64,000 nucleotides of DNA from Spartobacteria bacterium (GTDB lineage: Bacteria; Verrucomicrobiota; Verrucomicrobiia; Chthoniobacterales; UBA10450). Shown here piece after piece: positions 27,601-36,072 of the stretch (positions are counted from its first letter, which is position 1; each line of letters starts with the position of its first letter). The position numbers and the translations under genes are program-made. The DNA lies in NCBI GenBank assembly GCA_003167555.1, contig PMSN01000011.1, positions 124,001 to 188,000 of the forward strand, read 5' to 3'. A model generated the notes under the pieces. It saw only the letters and a list, made by a program, of their open reading frames with translations. It was not told the origin of the DNA and did no database searches.

Positions 27601-30600
27601 TCGACGATGTCGCAGTCCTCGTTAAGTTGTTTCAGCGATTGGTCGAGGCCGGCAACACCATCATCGTGATCGAGCACAACCTCGAAGTCATCAAGTGTGC
27701 CGATTGGGTGATTGATCTTGGACCCGAGGCCGGCGACGAAGGTGGGATTCTCGTGGCTGCGGGAACTCCCGAAGCCATCGCGCGGATCGATGCGTCGCAC
27801 ACGGGGAGATATCTAAAATCCGTCATCCCGAGCGAAGTCGAGGGATCCCGTGGTACGTCGAGAACAGTTCGGCGGGGTCCTTCGACTCCGCTTCGCTTCG
27901 CTCAGGATGACGGCGAGGAGTTAGCGCGCGCCGCAGAAGAGCCTCCGAGCTATCACGCGAATCGACACGGACACGTCAACCACGCGATCCGCATCCACGG
28001 CGCGCGCGAACACAACCTGAAAAACATCTCGCTCGATATTCCCCGGGACAAAATGGTGATCATTACCGGTCTGAGCGGATCTGGAAAATCCACCGTCGCG
28101 TTCGATATTCTCTTCGCGGAAGGGCAGCGCCGTTTTCTCGACAGCATGTCGCCGTATGCGCGGCAGTTCGTCGAGCAGCTCGAGAAACCGGACGTCGATC
28201 TCGTCGAAGGTGTGCCGCCAAGTGTCGCGATCGAACAACGCGTCACCCGCGGCGGCGGCAAATCGACCGTGGCCACGGTGACTGAGGTTTACCATTTTCT
28301 CAGGCTCCTCTTCGCGAAAACCGGGACGCAGTTTTGTCCCGATTGCGATTTGCCCGTCGAGAAACAGAGTCTCGCCGCGATCGTGAAACAACTCGAGACG
28401 GCGGTGAAACGCGGACCGCTCAGGGTGCTCGCGCCGCTGGTCAAAGCACGCAAAGGATTTCACACCGACGTGGCACGCTGGGCGGAGCGCCAGGGCTTCG
28501 ACACGCTTTTCGTCGATGGAGAACTATTGCCGATCTCGCAATTCCGGAAGCTCGAGCGTTTCAAGGAGCACACGATCGACGTCGTGGTCGGAGCGATCGA
28601 CGCGAAGCGAATTTTGAAAGCGCGCAATCTCGTGCAGCGCGCGCTCGATATCGGCCGCGGCACGGCGCACCTGCTCGATGGGAAACATCGCGTCACCGTC
28701 ATGAGCACGGAGATGAGTTGCCCCGGCTGCGGACGCGCGTTCGAAGAACTCGATCCGCGCTTGTTCTCGTTCAACTCGCCGCACGGCGCTTGCGAGGAAT
28801 GCGGCGGGTTCGGTGAAATTTGGAACCGCGAAAAACAAACGGGCGCGGAAGACACCGGTGATTCCGTTTTGGAGAATGAGCTGGCGGCCGATCGCGAATT
28901 CGAATGGATCGATGAAGATGAGGCGGTGCCGTGCCCGTCATGTCACGGATCGCGGCTCAACCCGATCGCGCGGCATGTGCGGCTGCAAAACCAGACGATC
29001 GATAATTTCACGGCGCTCTCCGCGGCCGAAGCTTTGGAGTTGGTGGGCAAGCTTCGCTTCCGCGGAACGCACAAAACTATTGCGGACGATCTCGTTCCGG
29101 AAATCTCGCAGCGCCTTCGCTTCATGCAGAACGTCGGACTCGGTTATCTGGCGCTGGGCCGTTCCGCGAAAACCTTGAGCGGCGGCGAATCGCAGCGGAT
29201 CCGTCTGGCCGCGCAGCTTGGCTCGAATTTGCGCGGTGTCCTTTATGTTCTCGATGAGCCAACGATCGGGCTGCATCCGCGCGATAATCTACGTCTGCTC
29301 GAAACGCTGACGGCGTTGCGAAAAAAGGGCAACTCGCTCGTGATCGTCGAGCACGACGAGGAAACGATGCGCCGCGCCGATCACATCATCGATCTCGGGC
29401 CGGGCGCGGGGATGCACGGCGGCGAAGTCGTTGTGCAGGGCACGCTGCGCGACATCGAGAAGCACCGGACATCCGAGACGGGTCGCTGCCTGAAGAATCC
29501 GTTGTGTCATCCCACGCGCAAGAAGCGGCGGTCGTTAGGCGAGGTTGAGCAATGGATCGAAATCCGCGGGGCCCACGCGCACAATCTCAAGAATGTCGAC
29601 GCGCGCTTTCCCGTGGGGCGGCTGTCCGTCATCACGGGGATTTCCGGTTCCGGCAAATCGACATTGATGCGCTCCGTCCTGCTCCCGGCGGTAAAAGAGC
29701 GTTTGAAAAAGGAGCGCGGCAAACAACGCGAGTTGTTCTCCGAGATCACCGGCGCGGAATCGTTCGAGACCGTTTACGAAGTGGACCAGTCGCCCATCGG
29801 GAAAACATCGCGTTCGACGCCGGCGACCTACATCAAAGTTTTCGACGAGATTCGCAAACTCTTCGGGCAACTGCCGGTCTCGCGCGTGCGCGGTTATTCG
29901 CCGAGCCGATTTTCGTTCAACACGGAAGGTGGCCGGTGTGAAACGTGTAGCGGCCAGGGCGCGATCAAGCTCGAGATGAGTTTTCTGCCGAGCAGCTACG
30001 TGCCGTGCGAGGATTGCGGGGGACGCCGTTACAATCCGCAAACGCTCGAAGTTCTCTACCACGAAAAAAGCATCGGCGACGTGATGGAGATGACGATAGA
30101 GCAGGCCGCGAAATTTTTTGGCGCGAACCAAAAAATCGCGCGGCCGCTTTCGCTTCTCGTCGATACCGGCCTGGGATACCTGAAGCTAGGCCAACCGAGT
30201 CCGACGCTGAGCGGCGGCGAAGCGCAGCGATTGAAGCTCGTGACCGAGCTCACGCGTGGGATTGGGCGCGCGCAGAACGAGCGCATTCGCAAAATGCGCA
30301 AACCGAAATCGACGCTCTATCTGCTGGAAGAACCGACGATCGGATTGCACATGGCGGACGTGGAGTTGCTCCTCAAAGTGCTGCATCGGCTGGTCGATGA
30401 AGGCAACACCGTGATCGTGATTGAGCATAATCTCAGCATTATCGCGGAAGCGGATTACATCGTGGACATCGGACCGGAGGCGGGCGCCGACGGCGGAGAA
30501 ATCGTGGCAAGCGGGACGCCGGAAGAAGTCGCGAAGAGTCGCATCAGCAGAACGGCGCCGTTCTTGCGCGAAGTTCTGAAGATAAAGCGTCCTAAGGTGT

Positions 30601-30647
30601 CATCCCGAGCCGCGAAGACGGCGAGGGACCTCGCAAGAACAAATTAG
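24681..30647 (+). CDS. Tandem-fused double UvrA with repeat-derived inserts
   Basis: 1988 residues, about two UvrA proteins in one chain; GTG start. Four ATPase heads have intact Walker A motifs (GPSGSGKSS near 50, GVSGSGKST near 738, GLSGSGKST near 1130, GISGSGKST near 1653) and four LSGGE signatures. Both halves carry full zinc motifs ([10 protein letters not shown] with [20 protein letters not shown] with [10 protein letters not shown]; two C-terminal fingers). The last Walker B reads [12 protein letters not shown], Glu replacing Asp. Dispersed repeats are translated in frame at about residues 163-203, 298-307, 646-686, 1048-1077 (the linker between halves) and the final residues. Long UvrA fusions are known; their role in repair or drug resistance is unsettled. 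Family B repeats flank the gene. Confidence 0.9.
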   Translation: MGSKIAEKPCVTAPPDACQSACVEIRGARQNNLKGIDLDLPLGKLTVVTGPSGSGKSSLAFDTIYAEGQRRYVETFSPYMRQFLDRMDKPRVDEIRGIPPAIAIEQANPVKSSRSTVGTMTEINDYLKLLMPRIARAFCPNCGREIRPETAQSIAGHVIREFSHPERNEAQRSEVEGPRRTLSGTSITLPRGPSTPLRSAQDDSSATVLITFWVGVPAKTEPRAFFDFIQQQGYLRVWIDNEIVRVDGEKKIKRLGARVQVIQDRIAISESNRPRLVEAIETALRFGKDKINVIPFDSHPSSFIPHPFSTGWHCAHCDLDIRPPTPGLFSFNNPLGACPECRGFGRTIAIDLNRAIPDRSLSIAQGCVRVFRGEEMGESQRDLMRACAREEINVHTPFEELPKADQDFVINGEARDEDTDVEELAENDRWYGVRGFFKWLESKTYKMHVRVLLSRYRAYTTCPACKGGRFQPETLNYRIVSHASGATRETARTLPEIALLCIADARKLFADLSMPPNDSTAVMLRNEVVARLRYLCEVGLGYLTLDRSTRTLSGGEVQRVNLTTCLGASLVNTLFVMDEPSVGLHPRDVGRLVRVMHDLRDKGNTLLVVEHEEAIIRSSDHVIDIGPGRGERGGELVFSGALEQMLGSARASRAGFGASPKQSSADEVRDGEGAIAGTRGACAPQSLTRDYLSGRRSIPVPKSRRKSTASIRITGAREHNLKNLDVEIPLGIFNCVTGVSGSGKSTLIHKVLYRNLLQAKGQPSEQEPGACKSVTGAHRIGDVVMVDQALLARTPRSTPILYLGLYDRVRELFAAQPEAMAQGLTASAFSFNSGSGRCERCCGTGFEKIEMQFLSDLYVRCAECEGRRFQPHVLRVQLHEKSIHDVLQLTVDEAIQFFALIGESEKLGNPLDVLDEVGLGYLRLGQPLNTLSGGESQRLKLVRHLADESVRAKQNGAARGNLLIFDEPTTGLHFDDVAVLVKLFQRLVEAGNTIIVIEHNLEVIKCADWVIDLGPEAGDEGGILVAAGTPEAIARIDASHTGRYLKSVIPSEVEGSRGTSRTVRRGPSTPLRFAQDDGEELARAAEEPPSYHANRHGHVNHAIRIHGAREHNLKNISLDIPRDKMVIITGLSGSGKSTVAFDILFAEGQRRFLDSMSPYARQFVEQLEKPDVDLVEGVPPSVAIEQRVTRGGGKSTVATVTEVYHFLRLLFAKTGTQFCPDCDLPVEKQSLAAIVKQLETAVKRGPLRVLAPLVKARKGFHTDVARWAERQGFDTLFVDGELLPISQFRKLERFKEHTIDVVVGAIDAKRILKARNLVQRALDIGRGTAHLLDGKHRVTVMSTEMSCPGCGRAFEELDPRLFSFNSPHGACEECGGFGEIWNREKQTGAEDTGDSVLENELAADREFEWIDEDEAVPCPSCHGSRLNPIARHVRLQNQTIDNFTALSAAEALELVGKLRFRGTHKTIADDLVPEISQRLRFMQNVGLGYLALGRSAKTLSGGESQRIRLAAQLGSNLRGVLYVLDEPTIGLHPRDNLRLLETLTALRKKGNSLVIVEHDEETMRRADHIIDLGPGAGMHGGEVVVQGTLRDIEKHRTSETGRCLKNPLCHPTRKKRRSLGEVEQWIEIRGAHAHNLKNVDARFPVGRLSVITGISGSGKSTLMRSVLLPAVKERLKKERGKQRELFSEITGAESFETVYEVDQSPIGKTSRSTPATYIKVFDEIRKLFGQLPVSRVRGYSPSRFSFNTEGGRCETCSGQGAIKLEMSFLPSSYVPCEDCGGRRYNPQTLEVLYHEKSIGDVMEMTIEQAAKFFGANQKIARPLSLLVDTGLGYLKLGQPSPTLSGGEAQRLKLVTELTRGIGRAQNERIRKMRKPKSTLYLLEEPTIGLHMADVELLLKVLHRLVDEGNTVIVIEHNLSIIAEADYIVDIGPEAGADGGEIVASGTPEEVAKSRISRTAPFLREVLKIKRPKVSSRAAKTARDLARTN
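25168..25289 (+). repeat. Family A inverted repeat inside the double uvrA (122 bp, in frame)
   Basis: The end sequences are GTCATCCCGAGCGGAACGAA and CTCCGCTCAGGATGAC. It is read through in frame as residues such as [17 protein letters not shown] and [13 protein letters not shown], inserted in the signature/insertion region after the N-terminal CPNC zinc pair ([12 protein letters not shown]). The reading frame is kept on both sides. Confidence 0.9.
25574..25601 (+). repeat. Heptameric tandem repeat, four TCATCCT units, inside the double uvrA
   Basis: Units TCATCCT, TCATCCT, TCATCCC and TCATCCT are translated as [10 protein letters not shown] just before the zinc motif [10 protein letters not shown]. 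Units of seven bases shift frame unless their total length compensates, yet the frame is open here. Confidence 0.85.
26616..26736 (+). repeat. Inverted repeat family C inside the double uvrA (121 bp, in frame)
   Basis: The 26-bp arms are perfect inverted complements: TTGGGGAGCGCACGCGCCTC through GCGTGC and back from GCACGCGAGGCGCG to CTCCCCAA. It is translated as [15 protein letters not shown] ... [10 protein letters not shown], between the first ATPase head's C-terminal end ([14 protein letters not shown]) and the strand that opens the second head. Confidence 0.9.
27822..27912 (+). repeat. Family A inverted repeat forming the linker between the two UvrA halves
   Basis: GTCATCCCGAGCGAAGTCGA ... 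TTCGCTCAGGATGAC, 91 bp, translated as [15 protein letters not shown] and [14 protein letters not shown]. It lies exactly after the first UvrA unit ends (HTGRYLKS) and before the second begins ([14 protein letters not shown]). Confidence 0.9.
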
Positions 30648-30752
30648 GTTACCTTGCAAGACGGGGCGCAATCCGACGTAGGTGCTTTCATGTGGCGCGA
30701 GAGCGTTTGAGCGCTTGTGAGGTCCCTCGTCGTCTGCGCGACTCGGGATGAC
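30599..30752 (+). repeat. Dispersed inverted repeat family B (154 bp)
   Basis: GTCATCCCGAGCCGCGAAGA ... GCGCGACTCGGGATGAC, the same family as 24471-24626. Its left arm encodes the last 16 residues of the double UvrA ([15 protein letters not shown], stop inside the repeat). The rest of the gap to lgt at 30823 is without genes. Confidence 0.9.
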
Positions 30753-30822
30753 ATCGCTCATCTCGCGGATCCACTCAGTTCAGCGTTTCTATTGCCGCTT
30801 GCGGCAAGATCGCTGAGAATCC

Positions 30823-31776
30823 GTGCGCCTGATGCTTGCCTATTACCTTCACGATCTCGATCCGTTCATCTTCCGCCTCTGGGATAATGTCGGGCCGCGC
30901 TGGTATGGAATGGCGTATGTGCTCGCGTTTGTTTGCGGGTTCGCGCTTTTGCACTGGCTCTCGCGGCGCGGCTATCTCGATCTCAAACCGGCGGCGGTCG
31001 GCGACTTCGTCACGTGGGTGGCGCTCTTTGGCGTGATGGTGGGCGGGCGACTTGGTTACGTCATTTTCTACAAACCGGAAATGCTGCGCGAACCGCTTTC
31101 GATTCTGCGCGTGTGGGAAGGCGGGATGTCGAGTCACGGTGGCATCCTCGGCGTCGTGCTCTTCTCACTTTACTACGCGCGCCGGCATAAAATTTCATGG
31201 ACGAACCTGGGCGACAACCTCGTCGTCGTCACTCCGATCGGATTGTTTCTGGGCCGGGTCGCGAATTTCATTAATGGCGAACTCTATGGCCGGATCGCGA
31301 GCGTTCCGTGGGCGATGCAATTTCCGAAGGAACTATTCGAGCCGGCCAATGCCGACGAAACGCAGCGCGCCCTCGTCGCGTGCCAGCAAATCGATCCGTC
31401 ACTCAATTCTTCCGAAGCGATCGTGCAGGCAGTCCACACCAACCCGCAAATTGCCGCGGTCCTGCGCGGAATCATCACGCCGCGACATCCGTCGCAGCTT
31501 TATGAGGCGGCGCTCGAGGGGCTGGCTTTGTTCCTGATCCTCTGGTTCGTGCGGACGCGGACGCGCACGCCGAACGGCCTGCTCACCGGATTGTTTATGA
31601 TCTGCTACGCGATCTTTCGGATCGTCGTGGAATGTTTTCGGGAACCGGACGCGCCGCTCATCGGCATGTTTACACGCGGCCAGTTTTTCTCGTTCTTCGT
31701 CATCGCGATCGGCGTCGCCTTCATCGTGGTGGCGAAGCGGAATCCGAAGTATCCCGCCAAGCAGATGGCTGATTAG
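30823..31776 (+). CDS. lgt: Prolipoprotein diacylglyceryl transferase
   Basis: 317 residues from GTG 30823 (ATG 30832 is an alternative). Lgt transfers diacylglycerol from phosphatidylglycerol to the lipobox Cys of prolipoproteins in the inner membrane. Seven membrane helices are visible. Signature features are YGMAYVLAF, GGRLGYVIFY, EGGMSSHGGILG, the Lgt signature GRVANFINGELYGR, and HPSQLYEAALEG. An insertion of about 40 residues lies between the signature and HPSQLYE. The TAG stop forms the first bases of an inverted repeat. Confidence 0.95.
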   Translation: MRLMLAYYLHDLDPFIFRLWDNVGPRWYGMAYVLAFVCGFALLHWLSRRGYLDLKPAAVGDFVTWVALFGVMVGGRLGYVIFYKPEMLREPLSILRVWEGGMSSHGGILGVVLFSLYYARRHKISWTNLGDNLVVVTPIGLFLGRVANFINGELYGRIASVPWAMQFPKELFEPANADETQRALVACQQIDPSLNSSEAIVQAVHTNPQIAAVLRGIITPRHPSQLYEAALEGLALFLILWFVRTRTRTPNGLLTGLFMICYAIFRIVVECFREPDAPLIGMFTRGQFFSFFVIAIGVAFIVVAKRNPKYPAKQMAD

Positions 31777-31862
31777 GTGGATCGAGCGCTCCGCGCTCGA
31801 TGACAAATGGCGGCGCAGCCGCGACAAAACAAGCATCGTGCGACGGAGCGCACGATCCACCT
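31775..31862 (+). repeat. Inverted repeat family E (88 bp)
   Basis: AGGTGGATCGAGCGCTCCGC ... GACGGAGCGCACGATCCACCT. The arms are inverted complements with a few differences. It begins within the TAG stop of lgt. A half copy at 34210-34239 likewise begins at the TAG of hxlR. It occupies the 132-base gap between lgt and exbB. Confidence 0.85.
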
Positions 31863-31908
31863 TCCCTTTCGCGGAAAGTCCGCTATTACGTTAGGCAAGT
31901 TGGCGCCC

Positions 31909-32664
31909 ATGCTACTTCCGAAGATTCTCGCGGCCGGCGGTCTCCTCTTCGCGTTCGAACACTCGACCATCGCCGGCAAGATCGTCCTCGCGCTTCTCTG
32001 CGTCGTCTCGGTTTTCAGTTGGTCGATCATGATCACGAAGCTGCGTGTGATTCAGTTCGCCCGGAAACAAACCGCGCGTTTTCGCTCCGCCTTTCGGAAG
32101 GACCGGCAACCGCTCCGCTTGTTTGAAAATCACGCGCGCTTTCCCGGCGCGCCACTTTTCAATGTCTATCGCGCCGGTTGCGAGGAGATGACCTTTCAGC
32201 TTCTCGGTTCCGCGGAAGTGGATGAAACTTTTCGCGCGCGCCTCGGCATCGCGGAAAAAATTACGCCCGCCCAAATGCACGCGGTCAATGCTGCGATGGA
32301 GCGCACCGTCGGCGAGGCCGCGCTCGGATTGGAATCGCAGATGATTCTGCTGGCGACGGCGGTGAGCGGCTCGCCGTTCCTGGGATTGCTCGGGACGGTC
32401 TGGGGCGTGATGGACACTTTCACCGATGTGGCGGTCGCCGGTTCGCCGAATCTCGCCACGATGGCGCCCGGCGTTTCCGGCGCGCTCATCACCACCGTGA
32501 CCGCGCTCTGCGTCGCGATCCCGGCGATGTTCGGCTACAATTTTCTCGTCACGAGCATTCGCGGCATGATCGTGGAGATGGATAACTTCGCGGCGGAGCT
32601 GGCGTCGGAGTTCGAGCACAAATACGTGGATCATAATGCGCGTGATCCGGAGTTTCGGCGATGA
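31909..32664 (+). CDS. exbB: ExbB/TolQ-type proton channel subunit
   Basis: 251 residues from ATG 31909. MotA/TolQ/ExbB family topology: one helix near the N terminus (GKIVLALLCVVSVFSWSIMI), a cytoplasmic loop, then two helices with the conserved LATAVSGSPFLGLLGTVWGV and VSGALITTVTALCVAIPAMF. It forms the proton-conducting motor with ExbD that energises TonB. The TolQ assignment is less likely because a TonB-like gene completes the operon. An in-frame extension to 31807 is repeat sequence. Confidence 0.9.
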   Translation: MLLPKILAAGGLLFAFEHSTIAGKIVLALLCVVSVFSWSIMITKLRVIQFARKQTARFRSAFRKDRQPLRLFENHARFPGAPLFNVYRAGCEEMTFQLLGSAEVDETFRARLGIAEKITPAQMHAVNAAMERTVGEAALGLESQMILLATAVSGSPFLGLLGTVWGVMDTFTDVAVAGSPNLATMAPGVSGALITTVTALCVAIPAMFGYNFLVTSIRGMIVEMDNFAAELASEFEHKYVDHNARDPEFRR

Positions 32665-32685
32665 AGCGGGCGGCAACGAACGCCT

Positions 32686-32775
32686 GTCATCCCGAGCGAA
32701 GTCGAGGGACCCCGCTGCAGCTCGATCGGCACGCCACGGGGTTCTTCGACTCCGCCGCGCTCCGCTCAGAATGAC
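32686..32775 (+). repeat. Family A inverted repeat between exbB and exbD (90 bp)
   Basis: GTCATCCCGAGCGAAGTCGA ... GCTCCGCTCAGAATGAC. It sits inside an operon, five bases before the preferred exbD ATG; its own end ATGAC is in frame with exbD and could act as an alternative start (32771). Confidence 0.9.
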
Positions 32776-32779
32776 AGTT

Positions 32780-33196
32780 ATGCGACGCTATTCTCAACGC
32801 CACTCGCTCTCGACTTTGTCGGAGATCAACATCACGCCGTTGCTCGATCTGGCGTTTGTGTTGCTCATCATTTTTATGATCACGACGCCGCTCCTGGAGA
32901 ACAGCGTGAACCTTGTCATCCCGTCGAGTGACGCGGCGAATGCGCCGATCAATCCGGCGCAGGTCCAGACGATTTCGATCGATCGCCAGGCGGTCATCAA
33001 ATTCAACAACAGGCAGGTCGAAATCGACGAGCTGCTCAGCCAGCTCAAGGAATTGAAGCAAACGAACCCGGAAGTGGCGGTCGTCATTCGGCCGGATCGT
33101 GAATTGCCGGTGCAGAAGTTGATGACGTTGATGGACGCGTTGCAGCGGGCGCAAATCAGCAAAGTCGGGATCGCGACGAAAGCTGAGACGAAATAG
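32780..33196 (+). CDS. exbD: ExbD/TolR-type energy transducer
   Basis: 138 residues from ATG 32780 (or 141 from the repeat's ATG at 32771). The short cytoplasmic N terminus LSEINITPLLDLAFVLLIIF contains the conserved membrane Asp (in PLLDLAFVLL) that carries protons. The periplasmic domain ends VVIRPDRELPVQKLMTLMDA. It partners ExbB upstream and TonB three bases downstream. Confidence 0.9.
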   Translation: MRRYSQRHSLSTLSEINITPLLDLAFVLLIIFMITTPLLENSVNLVIPSSDAANAPINPAQVQTISIDRQAVIKFNNRQVEIDELLSQLKELKQTNPEVAVVIRPDRELPVQKLMTLMDALQRAQISKVGIATKAETK

Positions 33197-33198
33197 CG

Positions 33199-34038
33199 AT
33201 GCCACGAGACGCACGCTTCTGGCGCAACCTCACCATCATCGCGGTCGCGCATGTCGCGATTTTGTTCGCGCTCGCTCGCTGGAACCGCGCGGCTGCTAAC
33301 GCGAGTCCGCCGAGCATTGTTTGGTTGACTCCCGCGGAAGCAGCCGCAAGCAGCGCGCCGCCGCAAATTCCAGCGGAGCCTGTCGAAACTCCGGCGCCGC
33401 GCGCCGCGACAACGCCTGCACCGCCCGAAAAGGAAAGCGAAGCCACGCCGGCGAATTTGAAAAGCGACATTCAACTTCCGACTCCCACGCCGACGGTGAC
33501 CGCCACGCCTGTTCGCAAGCCAAGCGTGGCGCCTGTTCCGAAAGCATCGCCGAAGCCAACCGCAAAGCCGACGCCCAAAGCGACGCCGAAGAAAACTATC
33601 GTCGTGAAACCGACGCCTTCCCCGAAGAAGCAGGCGAGTCCTGCTGAAAGTAAAAAACCAACGGAGGCTGCGGACAATCATGCAGAGAGGAAAAGTGATG
33701 CCGCCGATCCAAACGGACCCTCGAACGGAGCGACCCACGCGTCAGAATTCGCCTGGTATGGACGAATGTTGCACGATCGTTTCCATAACGAGTGGCAGCA
33801 GCCAACGACCATCGTCGCCACCGGCGCGAAGATGACCGCGGTGGTAAAAATCCGGATCGAAAAAGATGGGCGCGTCTCGAGTTTCACGATCGTAAAACCG
33901 TCGGGAAACGTGGTCGTGGATGAATCGGTCGCCGCGATCGCGAAACGAGTGACGCAAGTGGATCCGCTGCCGAAGGGTCTTGTGAGCGGCGACTATTACG
34001 AGGTGAAGATCAACTTCGAGCTGAACCCGGAGCAATAA
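33199..34038 (+). CDS. tonB: TonB-like energy transducer
   Basis: 279 residues: an N-terminal membrane anchor (LTIIAVAHVAILFALA), a long periplasmic linker rich in Pro, Lys, Thr and Ala (about residues 40-165, for example TPTPTVTATPVRKPSVAPVP), and a C-terminal TonB-type domain (MTAVVKIRIEKDGRVSSFTI). TonB couples the ExbBD motor to outer-membrane receptors. No TonB-dependent receptor is in the window. A TolA-like role cannot be excluded. Confidence 0.85.
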   Translation: MPRDARFWRNLTIIAVAHVAILFALARWNRAAANASPPSIVWLTPAEAAASSAPPQIPAEPVETPAPRAATTPAPPEKESEATPANLKSDIQLPTPTPTVTATPVRKPSVAPVPKASPKPTAKPTPKATPKKTIVVKPTPSPKKQASPAESKKPTEAADNHAERKSDAADPNGPSNGATHASEFAWYGRMLHDRFHNEWQQPTTIVATGAKMTAVVKIRIEKDGRVSSFTIVKPSGNVVVDESVAAIAKRVTQVDPLPKGLVSGDYYEVKINFELNPEQ

Positions 34039-34042
34039 TTCT

Positions 34043-34125
34043 GTCATCCCGAGCGTAGTCGAGGGACCCCGCCGAATTTGAAAACACGGGGTCCTTCGAC
34101 TGCGCTTCGCTCCGCTCAGGATGAC
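34043..34125 (+). repeat. Family A inverted repeat after tonB (83 bp)
   Basis: GTCATCCCGAGCGTAGTCGA ... GCTCCGCTCAGGATGAC, four bases after the tonB stop. It may serve as a bidirectional 3' hairpin between tonB and the convergent hxlR. Confidence 0.9.
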
Positions 34126-34209
34126 TGAGAATTCGTGGCCGACCGCCGAGATTCATTTGGTATATCTTCGCGGCTCGAGCTTGGGCAAAGCTGCGAGTCA
34201 TTGGTTGCC

Positions 34210-34239
34210 ATCGCGCGCGGAGCGCACGATCCACCTAGG
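34210..34239 (-). repeat. Half copy of repeat family E at the hxlR stop
   Basis: Read on the minus strand it is CCTAGGTGGATCGTGCGCTC followed by CGCGCGCGAT. The TAG is the hxlR stop. Only one arm of the family E palindrome is present. Confidence 0.7.
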
Positions 34240-34624
34240 CAAGCAACGCCGGTCCGTTTGAATTTACTTTGCTGGCACGCTGGCGATTCGCCTGCAATTC
34301 CGGCAGATGCTTTTCCGACCAGCGACAAAGAATGCGCAGCGGATCGATAAGCGTGCGGCCGAGACGGGTGAGGGAATATTCCACTTTCGGGGGAACGACC
34401 GGATGGACTTTGCGCAGAACGAGTCCATCGCGTTCCAGGCTGCGAAGCGTTTGCGTGAGCATCTTCTGCGAGATTCCGCCGATCTCACGCTGGAGCGCGG
34501 CGTAGCGTTGCGTTCCGTTAGCCAGAACCTGGATGATGAGAGCCGTCCATTTGTCCGCGATGCGGTCGAGCACGATGCGGGAGGGACATTGTGGTTTTAA
34601 GACCGAAGCGCCCGAAGATTTCAT
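34235..34624 (-). CDS. HxlR-family transcriptional regulator
   Basis: A 129-residue winged-helix protein with the family's opening CPSRIVLDRIADKWTALIIQ, then RYAALQREIGGISQKMLTQ, LRSLERDGLVLRKVH and PPKVEYSLTRLG. HxlR proteins bind DNA as dimers and often sense redox or reactive carbonyl stress through the N-terminal Cys. It is divergent from purD with a 161-base gap. Its target is unknown. Confidence 0.9.
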   Translation of the reverse strand: MKSSGASVLKPQCPSRIVLDRIADKWTALIIQVLANGTQRYAALQREIGGISQKMLTQTLRSLERDGLVLRKVHPVVPPKVEYSLTRLGRTLIDPLRILCRWSEKHLPELQANRQRASKVNSNGPALLA

Positions 34625-34785
34625 TTCTCATCTCTCGGATGAATCGAGCGCAGCGCAAGCGGAGAGTAACGCACCGAAAAGGGTGTATGGGCGCGATGGC
34701 GGCGGTTGCAGGCTACGGGCTTGCGCTCGCTCGATTTCGCTAGGACGATTCGTTTGCTTATGCGCCCGGGAGACGCCTTACCGTT

Positions 34786-36072
34786 GTGAAAATTCTCGTG
34801 ATCGGCGGCGGCGGACGGGAGCACGCGCTCGTCTGGAAGTTGGGACAATCGCCCGGCGTCTCCCGGATTTTCTGCGCGCCCGGGAATGCGGGGACACTCG
34901 AACACGGTGAGAACATTCCCATTGCGGCGAACGATCTCCCGGCGCTGGCCCACTTCGCTCGAGAGAACCGAATCGAGTTGACGGTTGTCGGACCGGACGA
35001 TCCGCTCGCGGCCGGCATCGTCGATCTTTTCGAAGAGGAGGGGTTGCGCGTTTTCGGGCCGTCACAATCCGCGGCGCGACTCGAGTCCTCAAAAATCTTC
35101 GCGAAAGAATTGATGCGGGAAAGCAAGATCCCAACCGCGCGCGGCGCCGCCTTTTCCAAATGCGAAGCGGCGTTTGCCTTCGTGGAGGAAGCGCGATTTC
35201 CTCTCGTAGTCAAGGCCGATGGGCTTGCGCTTGGCAAGGGCGTCATCATTGCGCACGATCCGGCGGAAGCGAAAGCGGCGATCGATTCGATGATGAACGA
35301 GCGGCGATTCGGCGACGCCGGAAGGCGTCTCCTGATCGAAGAATGTCTGACCGGCACCGAGTGTTCGTTGCACGCGCTCGTTGATGGCAAAAGCTTTCGC
35401 CTGCTCGCCACGGCGCGCGATCACAAGCGCGCGCATGACGGCGACACGGGGCCGAACACCGGAGGCATGGGCGCGTTCAGCCCGGCCGACAATTTCAGCG
35501 CCGAATCGGAAGCGCAATTCGAACGCCAGGTGATGGGCCCACTGCTCGACGCGTTGAAGGAAAATCAGGTTACCTTTCGCGGCTTGCTCTTTCCGGGGCT
35601 GATGATGACAGCAGAAGGGCCGCGAGTCTTGGAGTTCAACTGCCGCTTCGGCGATCCCGAGACGCAGGTCATTCTGCCGCGATTGAAATCGGATTTGCTC
35701 GAGCTGCTTCAGACGACCATCGATGGAAAACTCGAGAGCACGGCGATTGAATGGGAAAAGCGCGCGGCGGTGACCGTCGTGCTCGCCTCGGGCGGTTATC
35801 CCGACAAATACGATGTCGGAAAACGGATCGAAGGTTTGGAGAATTTAGCGAAGGCGAAGGATGTGCACGTTTTCCATGCGGGAACACGAAAGGTCGATGG
35901 AGCTGTCGTGACAGCGGGCGGCCGTGTTCTCGCGGTGACAGCGCTCGGTGAAAATGTGGCGGCGGCCCGCGCTCGCGCCTACGAGGCGGTCGCGCAAATC
36001 AGTTTCGAAGGGTGCCATTACCGCCGCGATATTGCTCTTGGCGCGGTTGCGGCTAAGGTGGTGGGCCACTGA
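34786..36072 (+). CDS. purD: Phosphoribosylamine-glycine ligase
   Basis: 428 residues from GTG 34786; ATP-grasp enzyme of purine synthesis (phosphoribosylamine + glycine + ATP to GAR). Motifs are MKILVIGGGGREHALVWKL, LVVKADGLALGKGVIIA, DHKRAHDGDTGPNTGGMG, and the metal-binding EFNCRFGDPETQVILPRL. The gene overlaps the following S41-like gene by one base (TGATG), implying coupled translation. purC lies 20 kb away, so the pathway is dispersed. Confidence 0.95.
   Translation: MKILVIGGGGREHALVWKLGQSPGVSRIFCAPGNAGTLEHGENIPIAANDLPALAHFARENRIELTVVGPDDPLAAGIVDLFEEEGLRVFGPSQSAARLESSKIFAKELMRESKIPTARGAAFSKCEAAFAFVEEARFPLVVKADGLALGKGVIIAHDPAEAKAAIDSMMNERRFGDAGRRLLIEECLTGTECSLHALVDGKSFRLLATARDHKRAHDGDTGPNTGGMGAFSPADNFSAESEAQFERQVMGPLLDALKENQVTFRGLLFPGLMMTAEGPRVLEFNCRFGDPETQVILPRLKSDLLELLQTTIDGKLESTAIEWEKRAAVTVVLASGGYPDKYDVGKRIEGLENLAKAKDVHVFHAGTRKVDGAVVTAGGRVLAVTALGENVAAARARAYEAVAQISFEGCHYRRDIALGAVAAKVVGH

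Noticed and set aside
32636-32770. A longer ExbD start reading through the family A repeat
   Set aside because: The added residues ([19 protein letters not shown] type) are purely repeat-derived; ExbD normally begins just before the LSEINITPLLDL segment.
33480-33650. Pro-Thr/Lys repeats in tonB as tandem DNA repeats
   Set aside because: They are codon-level low complexity typical of the TonB linker, without a fixed DNA unit.
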